This document shows positions 31,480 through 37,054 of a stretch of 37,054 bases of DNA, piece after piece (the stretch's first letter is position 1; every line of letters starts with the position of its first letter). Source of the DNA: Chloroflexota bacterium (GTDB taxonomy: Bacteria; Chloroflexota; Limnocylindria; Limnocylindrales; CSP1-4). The notes below the pieces were generated by a model. The model was given only the letters and a program-made list of their open reading frames with translations, was not told where the DNA came from and searched no databases. Where the stretch lies: positions 1 to 37,054 of the forward strand of contig JADGQI010000058.1 in NCBI GenBank assembly GCA_017881905.1, given 5' to 3'. A program made the position numbers and the translations under genes.

Positions 31480-31482
31480 ACT
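31477..31482 (+). promoter_or_regulatory. -10 hexamer for a leaderless MoxR transcript, inside the operon
   Basis: TAGACT overlaps the TAG stop of the upstream gene and has a 7-nt spacer (CCGCAGC) to ATG 31490. It suggests that the maturation genes can be transcribed apart from the enzyme genes. Confidence 0.5.
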
Positions 31483-31489
31483 CCGCAGC

Positions 31490-32431
31490 ATGTCCGATCC
31501 CGCGCCCCCGTCCGACGTGACCGCCGACGATCGTCCCGAGGGGACCCGCTCGGTCGACGGGATCGTCACGGCGTTCCGCGGTGGCGACTACATCTGCGAT
31601 CGCTCGCTCGCGACCGCGGTCTTCCTCGCGCTCGAGCTCGGCCGCCCGCTCCTCCTCGAGGGCGAGGCCGGCGTCGGCAAGACGGAGCTGGCCAAGGTCC
31701 TGGCGACGACGCTCGGCACGCGCCTGATCCGGCTCCAGTGCTACGAGGGCCTGGACGTCAACTCCGCGGTCTACGAGTGGAACTACCCGCGCCAGATGCT
31801 CGAGATCCGTCTCCTCGAGGCCGCCGGCCGGGTGGATCGAGCGACCGCCCACGACATCTTCGGACCAGAGTTCCTGATCAAGCGTCCGCTCCTCCAGGCG
31901 CTTGAATCGACCGACGGCCACGCCCCGGTCCTGCTCATCGACGAGATCGACCGGGCCGACGAGGAGTTCGAGGCGTACCTGCTCGAGATCCTGTCCGACT
32001 TCCAGGTCACCGTGCCGGAGATCGGGACCGTGCGCGCCGAGCGGACGCCACGGGTGGTGCTGACCTCGAACCGGACCCGCGAGGTCCACGATGCGCTCAA
32101 GCGGCGCTGCCTGTATCACTGGATCGACTACCCCACGTTCCAGCGCGAGCTGGAGATCGTCCTGACCCGGGTGCCCGAGGCGCCGGATCGGCTCGCCCGC
32201 CAGATCGTCGGCTTCGTCCACCGGCTGCGCGAGGCCGACCTCACCAAGGTCCCTGGCGTCGCCGAGACGATCGACTGGGCGTCCGCCCTGCTCGCCCTTG
32301 GCGCGACCGAGCTCCAGCCGGCGATGATCGACGAGTCGCTCGGGGTCGTGCTCAAGTACGAAGAGGACGTGCGGCACATCCGGGGCGAGGCCGGCCGGCG
32401 GATGCTCGACGAGGTGGTCGCCGGCGGCTGA
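31490..32431 (+). CDS. MoxR-family AAA+ ATPase (CoxD type)
   Basis: The 313-residue product has Walker A GEAGVGKT (58-65), Walker B VLLIDEIDRADEEFEAYLLEIL (about 145-166), sensor VVLTSNRTREV and the helical lid. In the CO dehydrogenase system the homologous CoxD is a chaperone needed to sulfurate and assemble the active site. It works with a VWA-domain partner, and such a gene follows directly. ATG 31490 has no Shine-Dalgarno sequence but a -10 hexamer 7 nt upstream. Confidence 0.93.
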   Translation: MSDPAPPSDVTADDRPEGTRSVDGIVTAFRGGDYICDRSLATAVFLALELGRPLLLEGEAGVGKTELAKVLATTLGTRLIRLQCYEGLDVNSAVYEWNYPRQMLEIRLLEAAGRVDRATAHDIFGPEFLIKRPLLQALESTDGHAPVLLIDEIDRADEEFEAYLLEILSDFQVTVPEIGTVRAERTPRVVLTSNRTREVHDALKRRCLYHWIDYPTFQRELEIVLTRVPEAPDRLARQIVGFVHRLREADLTKVPGVAETIDWASALLALGATELQPAMIDESLGVVLKYEEDVRHIRGEAGRRMLDEVVAGG

Positions 32432-32449
32432 GCCGGGGACAGGCCGTCG

Positions 32450-33898
32450 ATGGGTCCCACACCCGATCCGAAGCTGATCCTGCCACCACTGCCGGGTGGC
32501 CGGACGGCGCTGCTCGTCGACGGCGAGCGGTTCACCGGGAGCGCGGTCCGCTTCGCCCGAGCGTTGCGCCTTGCGGGGTTGACCACCGACCTCGGCGCGG
32601 CGATCGACTTCGCCCGGGCGCTCGGGCTGGTCGAGCTGGGCGATCGCGAGCAGGTCCGCTCGGCCGGCGCGACGCTGTTCGTCCGGCGGCGGGACGATCT
32701 CGAGGTCTACGACGAGGTGTTCGCGCGCTTCTGGCGAGCGCGCGGCCAGCGTCTGGCCGGCGGTCCGGGGATCGATCAGGCGCCGGTGGACACGGTGCAG
32801 TCCGACGAGGACGAGGAGGCGGCCGGCGGCGTCGAGGCGGAGTCCGGGACCGACCGCCAGATGACCGACGCCGACCAGGAAGGGCTGGCCGTCCCGGGCG
32901 AGGACACCGATACCGAGGATACCGACGAGGAGATCGACGGGCTGATCATCAGCGAGCAGGCCTACAGCGCGGGCGCCGTGGACCGCCATCGGCAGTTCGA
33001 CCGGATGACGGCGGCCGAGCTGCGCGACGCCGAGCGGCTGATCGACCTGCTCATCCCGAACCTCGAGCAGCGACGGACCCGCCGGAGCGAGCTCCACCGG
33101 CACGGCCGGGTCGTCGCCCCGCGGGTGATGTTCCGGCGCAGCCTGGCGACCGGCGGCGACGTCCTCGACTGGGTCTGGCGCCGACCCGTCCGCCGGCCGC
33201 GAGGCCTTGTCGTCATCTGCGACATCTCGGGGTCGATGGAGCGTCACGCTCGCGTGCTCCTCCGGTTCAGCCAGGCCCTCGCGGCGTCGACCGTGCGGAC
33301 CGAGGCGTTCGTCTTCGGGACCAAGCTCACCCGCGTCACCCGGCTGCTGCGGGATCGCGATCGCGACCGGGGGCTCGATCGGGTGGCCGCTACCGTGACC
33401 GACTGGTCGGGCGGGACCCGGATCGGCGAGTCGTTCCGCGAGTTCAACCAGGTGTGGGCCCGGCGCGCGCTTCGCAGCAGCGCGGTCGTCGTCGTCGTGT
33501 CCGACGGGTGGGACCGTGGCGACCCGGGCCTGGTCGCGCGCGAGACCGCTCGGCTCCAGCGCAGCTGCCACCGGCTGATCTGGCTGAACCCGCTCGCGTC
33601 GACCCCGGGCTATCAGCCGCTGGCGGGCGGGATGTCGGCGGCCATGCCGTTCATCGACGACTTCGTCCCGGCCGGTACCCTCGCCAGCCTCGAGCGCCTC
33701 GGCGTCCTCCTGTCCGACGCACCCACCCGGCGCGAAGCTGCTCGCCGGGCGCGAGGGTTCGGCGGCGAAGGGGCTCGCTCCGCGTCCCATGCGCCCCGGA
33801 TCGAGAGCACCCGACCTGAGGTCTACCAGGTCACCGCCGTCCCGCCGGTCGACGACGGGTCGGGCGGCACAACGGCGCGACCGCTCGGTCCGGCGTAG
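32450..33898 (+). CDS. VWA-domain protein, MoxR partner (CoxE type)
   Basis: The 482-residue product carries a von Willebrand factor A-like domain in its C-terminal half. The MIDAS metal motif DISGSME starts at Asp258, and TDWSGGTRIGESF supplies the second metal-contact loop. Residues about 105-165 are an acidic linker (EDTDTEDTDEEID). In CO dehydrogenase clusters CoxE and CoxD act together in cofactor maturation, and this adjacency supports the same role. ATG 32450 lies 18 nt after the moxR stop. The C-terminal 70 residues are Arg- then Gly/Pro-rich and probably disordered. The stop TAG is part of the next -10 hexamer. Confidence 0.92.
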   Translation: MGPTPDPKLILPPLPGGRTALLVDGERFTGSAVRFARALRLAGLTTDLGAAIDFARALGLVELGDREQVRSAGATLFVRRRDDLEVYDEVFARFWRARGQRLAGGPGIDQAPVDTVQSDEDEEAAGGVEAESGTDRQMTDADQEGLAVPGEDTDTEDTDEEIDGLIISEQAYSAGAVDRHRQFDRMTAAELRDAERLIDLLIPNLEQRRTRRSELHRHGRVVAPRVMFRRSLATGGDVLDWVWRRPVRRPRGLVVICDISGSMERHARVLLRFSQALAASTVRTEAFVFGTKLTRVTRLLRDRDRDRGLDRVAATVTDWSGGTRIGESFREFNQVWARRALRSSAVVVVVSDGWDRGDPGLVARETARLQRSCHRLIWLNPLASTPGYQPLAGGMSAAMPFIDDFVPAGTLASLERLGVLLSDAPTRREAARRARGFGGEGARSASHAPRIESTRPEVYQVTAVPPVDDGSGGTTARPLGPA

Positions 33899-33901
33899 GC
33901 T
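33896..33901 (+). promoter_or_regulatory. -10 hexamer before the xdhC mini-ORF
   Basis: TAGGCT overlaps the VWA-gene stop and has a 6-nt spacer (GTCGCG) to ATG 33908. It has the same design as the hexamer before the MoxR gene. Confidence 0.45.
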
Positions 33902-33907
33902 GTCGCG

Positions 33908-33925
33908 ATGGACCGTCGACGATGA
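33908..33925 (+). CDS. Five-codon upstream ORF overlapping the xdhC start
   Basis: ATG 33908 reads M-D-R-R-R then TGA at 33923-33925, overlapping the XdhC-gene ATG (33922) as ATGA. A -10 hexamer ends 6 nt before it. This arrangement would let a ribosome start on a leaderless end, translate five codons and re-initiate. Two consecutive Arg codons are CGA. May be fortuitous. Confidence 0.35.
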   Translation: MDRRR

Positions 33926-35019
33926 GGGAGCTGCTCGACACGCTGGAGACCTGGCGGTCCGAGGGCGTCGAGGTCGGCCGGGCCGTCGTGGTCCGCACCT
34001 TCGGCTCGGCGCCGCGACCCGAGGGCGCCGTCCTGCTCGCCGCGACCGACGGGCGGATCGCCGGCTCGGTCAGCGGCGGCTGCGTCGAGGGTGCGGCGTA
34101 TGAGGAGATCGAGCGGGCGCGCCACGATCGCGTCAGCCGGGTCATCCGCTACGGGATCAGCGACGAGCAGGCCTGGGACGTCGGGTTGGCCTGCGGCGGG
34201 ACGATCGACGTCCTCATCGAGCCGACCGTCCGCGCCGAGATCATCGAGGCCGGCGAGGATGCCACGCGTGGGCGTGCCATCGTGACCCCCCTTCCGACCG
34301 ACTCGCCCGGTCCCGAGTTCGGGCCGCATGAGCCCGGGGCGGGGGAGCCGATGGCGGCCGTCCTCGCGGTCGGTGACGATGGGCGGCTCGACGGCTCCCT
34401 AGGCGACCCCGGCGCCGACGCCGAGCTCGTCCGTGCAGGCCTCGAGTCCCTGGCCAGCGGCACGTCGCGGACGGTCGAGCTGACCGGTCGATCGTTCTTC
34501 GTCGAGGCGTTCCCGGTCCGACCGCGGCTGGTCGTGGTCGGGGCGGTCCAGGTCGCGATCCCGCTCGTCGCGCTCGCCCGCGAGCTCGGCTACGAGACCG
34601 TCGTCATCGACGGGCGCGCGGCGTTCGCCACACCTGAGCGCTTCCCGCATGCGGATCGCCTGGTCGTGGGCTGGCCCGACGAGGTGGCCGACGAGATCGG
34701 GCTCGGACCGTCCGATGCGGTCGCGGTCCTGACCCACGACGTGAAATTCGACGAGCCCGCCATCGTCGAGGCGCTTCGCCGTGGATGTCGCTACGTCGGG
34801 GCGGTCGGCTCACGCAAGACCCAGGCGGACCGCCGCGAGCGACTGCTCGCCGCAGGGGTGACGCACGACGAGCTGGCCGGCCTGCACGGGCCGATCGGGC
34901 TGGACCTCGGCGGACGCGCGCCGGCAGAGACGGCGCTGGCGATCATGGCCGAGATCGTCGCGGACCGGCACGGTGGGTCCGGGCGGCCGATGCTCGAGCT
35001 CGCCGCCGCGCGGGCGTGA
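33922..35019 (+). CDS. XdhC/CoxF-family molybdenum cofactor maturation protein
   Basis: The 365-residue product has the XdhC N-terminal domain (GRAVVVRTFGSAPRPEGAVLLAATDGRIAGSVSGGCVEG, about 19-57) and the Rossmann-type C-terminal domain (RLVVVGAVQVAIPLVALARELGYETVVID, then VGAVGSRKTQADRRERL and LHGPIGLDLGGRAPAETALAIMAEI). XdhC proteins bind molybdenum cofactor, promote its sulfuration and insert it into xanthine-dehydrogenase-type enzymes. The GxCVE cysteine is present. It lies in the maturation part of the cluster, and its MocA-like companion is separated from it by a decarboxylase gene. ATG 33922 is the family start. Confidence 0.94.
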   Translation: MRELLDTLETWRSEGVEVGRAVVVRTFGSAPRPEGAVLLAATDGRIAGSVSGGCVEGAAYEEIERARHDRVSRVIRYGISDEQAWDVGLACGGTIDVLIEPTVRAEIIEAGEDATRGRAIVTPLPTDSPGPEFGPHEPGAGEPMAAVLAVGDDGRLDGSLGDPGADAELVRAGLESLASGTSRTVELTGRSFFVEAFPVRPRLVVVGAVQVAIPLVALARELGYETVVIDGRAAFATPERFPHADRLVVGWPDEVADEIGLGPSDAVAVLTHDVKFDEPAIVEALRRGCRYVGAVGSRKTQADRRERLLAAGVTHDELAGLHGPIGLDLGGRAPAETALAIMAEIVADRHGGSGRPMLELAAARA

Positions 35020-35060
35020 CCTCGAGGACGGCGCTCGACCGGACAGGGGAGGGGCCCGAG

Positions 35061-36521
35061 ATGGATCGACCCGCACGGACGTCCCTCGGATCACCGGCCG
35101 AGACCGAGGCAGGCACGCCGGATCTCCTTCGGCACGCGGCCGAGCTGGCGATCGGCTACCGGTCGTCGATCCCCAGCCGACGGGTCGGACCGGCCCGGGG
35201 CGTGACGGCCGACGACCTCCGGGCGATGGTCGGCCGTCCGCTGCCGGAGGCGGGCGAGGAGCCGCGCGCCGTGATCGACGGGTTGGTCGCGGCGGTCGAG
35301 CCAGGTCTCGTGACGCTCGGTTCGCCGCGCTACTTCGGATTCGTCATCGGTGGCTCCGTACCGGCCGCGCTGGCCGCCGACTGGCTGACGTCGACCTGGG
35401 ATCAGAACGCCAACCTCTATGTCGCGAGTCCGGCCGCGGCGGTCGTCGAGGAGGTCGTCGGCGGCTGGCTGACGGATCTGCTCGGGCTCCCCGCGGGCTG
35501 CTCGGTCGGGTTCACCACCGGCACGACCATGGCCCACTTCACCGGACTCGCGGCGGCGCGGCACAGCGTGCTTCGTACGGTGGGGTGGGACGTCGAGGAG
35601 GACGGACTGAGCGGGGCGCCGCCGATCCAGGTCATCGTCGGGGCGGACGTCCACTCGTCGCTCGTCAAGGCGCTCCGGATGGTCGGGTTCGGGCGCGGGC
35701 GAGCGATCCGGATCCCGACCGACGAGGAGGGTCGGATGCGACCGGCCGAGCTCCACCGCGTCCTGGCGGAGCTCGGCCCGGGTCCGACGATCGTGTGCGC
35801 CCAGGCGGGCGAAGTGAACACCGGGGCCTTCGACCCGCTCGACAAGGTCGCCGATGCGGTCGCGACCCGACCCGGGGCGTGGCTCCATGTCGACGGGGCG
35901 TTCGGATTGTGGGCCGCCGCGGCTCCGGGCCTGCGCTCACGTCTCGACGGACACGACCGGGCGGACTCGTGGACGACCGACGCCCACAAATGGCTCAACG
36001 TCCCGTACGACTCAGGGCTGGTCTTCGTCCGCGACGCCGCCGCTCATCGTGCCGCCATGGGGATCTCGGCAGCCTACCTCCCGTCGGCCGAGGGAGCCGA
36101 GCGCGACCCGATCGACTATGTGCCCGAGATGAGCCGACGGGCCCGCGCCTTCGGGGTCTATGCCGCCCTCCGGTCGCTGGGACGGGCGGGCGTGGCGGAG
36201 ATGGTCGAACGGGACTGCGCGGTCGCCCGGCGGATGGCCGACGGGCTGGCCGCCGAGCCCGGCGCCGACGTGCTCAACGAGGTCGTCCTCAACCAGGTCC
36301 TCGTCCGGTTCGACGACGACGACGCGCTCACCCGGGATGTGGTCGCTCGCGTCCAGGAGGACGGCACGGCCTGGCTCGGTGGGACCGTGTTCCACGGGCG
36401 CGCGGCGATGCGGATCTCGGTCTCGAACTGGGCCACGACCGAGGCCGACGGCGATCGCTCGGTCGCGGCCATCGTGCGCTGTCTGGCCGACGCACGGAGG
36501 GCCCGTGGCGGATCCGGCTAG
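35061..36521 (+). CDS. PLP-dependent group II decarboxylase (aromatic-amino-acid/glutamate decarboxylase family)
   Basis: The 486-residue product has the fold type I decarboxylase pattern: FTTGTTMAHFTGLAAARH for phosphate binding (about 152-170), HVDGAFGLWAAAA with the PLP-pyridine Asp, and the Schiff-base Lys310 in TTDAHKWLNVPYDSG. The N-terminal PRYFGFVIGGSVPAALAADWLTSTWDQN stretch is typical. The exact substrate cannot be read from sequence. ATG 35061 follows GGGGAGGGG. A GTG at 35016 overlapping the xdhC stop would add 15 residues. Its 3' end overlaps the nucleotidyltransferase gene by 17 bp, so it is firmly inside the molybdenum hydroxylase operon. Confidence 0.9.
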   Translation: MDRPARTSLGSPAETEAGTPDLLRHAAELAIGYRSSIPSRRVGPARGVTADDLRAMVGRPLPEAGEEPRAVIDGLVAAVEPGLVTLGSPRYFGFVIGGSVPAALAADWLTSTWDQNANLYVASPAAAVVEEVVGGWLTDLLGLPAGCSVGFTTGTTMAHFTGLAAARHSVLRTVGWDVEEDGLSGAPPIQVIVGADVHSSLVKALRMVGFGRGRAIRIPTDEEGRMRPAELHRVLAELGPGPTIVCAQAGEVNTGAFDPLDKVADAVATRPGAWLHVDGAFGLWAAAAPGLRSRLDGHDRADSWTTDAHKWLNVPYDSGLVFVRDAAAHRAAMGISAAYLPSAEGAERDPIDYVPEMSRRARAFGVYAALRSLGRAGVAEMVERDCAVARRMADGLAAEPGADVLNEVVLNQVLVRFDDDDALTRDVVARVQEDGTAWLGGTVFHGRAAMRISVSNWATTEADGDRSVAAIVRCLADARRARGGSG

Positions 36522-37054
36522 TCGCCGGTACGGGGCGATCGTCCTGGCCGCCGGAGCCGGCGCCAGGTTCGGCGGTGGGAAGGTCGTCGCCCCGCTCGAC
36601 GGTCGACCGATCCTCGAGCATGTCCTCGGCGCCGTTCGGGCGGCCGGGATCGCCCGGACGGTAGTCGTCCTCGGACGCGACGCGGACCGGGTCGAGGCCG
36701 CTGTCGCCTGGGACGGCGAGCGACGGACGATGAACCCGACGCCCGAGGCCGGGCTATCGAGCTCGCTCCGGGTCGGGATGACGGCCCTGGAACGGCTCGA
36801 GGCGGAGGAGGGCGTCGACGAGGGCATCGGCGCGGCCGCGGCCGGCGTGTTCATCGTCCTCGGCGACCAGCCGATGGTCGACCCGGCCGTCTTCCGGGCG
36901 TTGGCGCAGGCAGAGGTCCGGGACGGCATCGGCTTCGTCGTCCCGCGCTACCTCGCGGCCGACTCGACGAACCCCGTGCTCGTCCTGCCGGCGGGGCGCC
37001 CGTGGGTCGTCGAGGCGACCGGGGACCGCGGTCTCGGGCCGATCATCGCTGCGC
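36505..37054 (+). CDS. MocA/MobA-like molybdopterin nucleotidyltransferase (3' end outside window)
   Basis: GTG 36505 is preceded by GGAGG at 36496-36500 and opens a frame running to the window edge (183 residues). It begins VADPASRRYGAIVLAAGAGARFGGGK. LAAGAGARFGGGK at 14-26 is the nucleotide-binding loop of the family, and VLGDQPMVD holds the metal-binding Asp121. Such enzymes add CMP (MocA) or GMP (MobA) to molybdopterin. In an operon with a xanthine-dehydrogenase-type enzyme, MCD formation by a MocA-like protein is the natural role (inference). Residues 80-115 contain an acidic insertion (LERLEAEEGVDEGIG). It overlaps the decarboxylase gene by 17 bp. Confidence 0.9.
   Translation, partial: MADPASRRYGAIVLAAGAGARFGGGKVVAPLDGRPILEHVLGAVRAAGIARTVVVLGRDADRVEAAVAWDGERRTMNPTPEAGLSSSLRVGMTALERLEAEEGVDEGIGAAAAGVFIVLGDQPMVDPAVFRALAQAEVRDGIGFVVPRYLAADSTNPVLVLPAGRPWVVEATGDRGLGPIIAA

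Noticed and set aside
31415-33790. 791-codon minus-strand frame opposite the MoxR/VWA genes
   Set aside because: Antisense shadow spanning two recognised genes and their junction; no independent support.
34785-35060. N-terminal extension of the decarboxylase by about 90 codons
   Set aside because: It would overlap most of the XdhC C-terminal domain; GGGGAGGGG directly before ATG 35061 supports the shorter protein.
1-37054. Mobile elements, prophage, CRISPR, tRNA or rRNA
   Set aside because: No transposase or integrase motif, no regular spaced repeats, no cloverleaf or rRNA-like stretch found; gene order is tight and composition uniform throughout.

Overview
The window is about 70% G+C, densely coded and free of mobile elements, rRNA, tRNA or CRISPR arrays that I can recognise. 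Gene content (zinc-ribbon adenylate cyclase/AAA/TPR protein, Pro/Thr-rich secreted tails, molybdenum hydroxylase cluster, 'fenitrothion hydrolase'-annotated membrane protein family, very short intergenic gaps) fits a Chloroflexota genome, perhaps of the Limnocylindria/Ellin6529 type. An actinobacterial relative cannot be excluded from sequence alone. It looks like ordinary chromosome, not an island.

Layout. 1-200: tail of a Pro/Thr/Lys-rich protein. 228-5071: carAB (carbamoyl-phosphate synthase), preceded by two tandem hairpins matching the PyrR-binding consensus and by a 23-codon leader ORF whose stop overlaps the carA start. 5061-8655: polytopic membrane protein, a small three-helix membrane protein, and a secreted C39-like papain-fold protein. 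8753-10186: small ORF and an ArsR-family regulator with a strong promoter overlapped by palindromic half-sites. 10293-13063: paired M16 peptidases, one with the zinc motif and one without. 13190-15087: Thr/Pro-rich exported protein, ECF sigma factor and membrane anti-sigma-like protein. 15215-18037: degenerate PfkB-like protein, SRAP (YedK/HMCES) protein and TPR-rhomboid protease. 17970-21712 (minus): response regulator, histidine kinase, ECF sigma and RskA-type anti-sigma operon. 21871-22860: MetE-like protein. 22937-26494: zinc-ribbon class III cyclase/ATPase. 26606-37054: xanthine-dehydrogenase/CoxL-type molybdenum hydroxylase (S, L and M subunits) with its maturation genes (molybdopterin-binding domain protein, MoxR AAA, VWA, XdhC, MocA-like nucleotidyltransferase) and an interposed PLP-dependent decarboxylase.

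The most striking window-wide signal is regulatory. Nine start codons on both strands sit exactly 6-7 nt downstream of a TAnnnT hexamer, the geometry of leaderless transcription. Two of these ATGs open mini-ORFs of 10 and 5 codons that run into the start codon of the real gene (cyclase, xdhC). Together with the carA leader ORF this suggests short upstream ORFs used to couple ribosomes onto downstream genes. These are sequence-based inferences that need transcript-end data.
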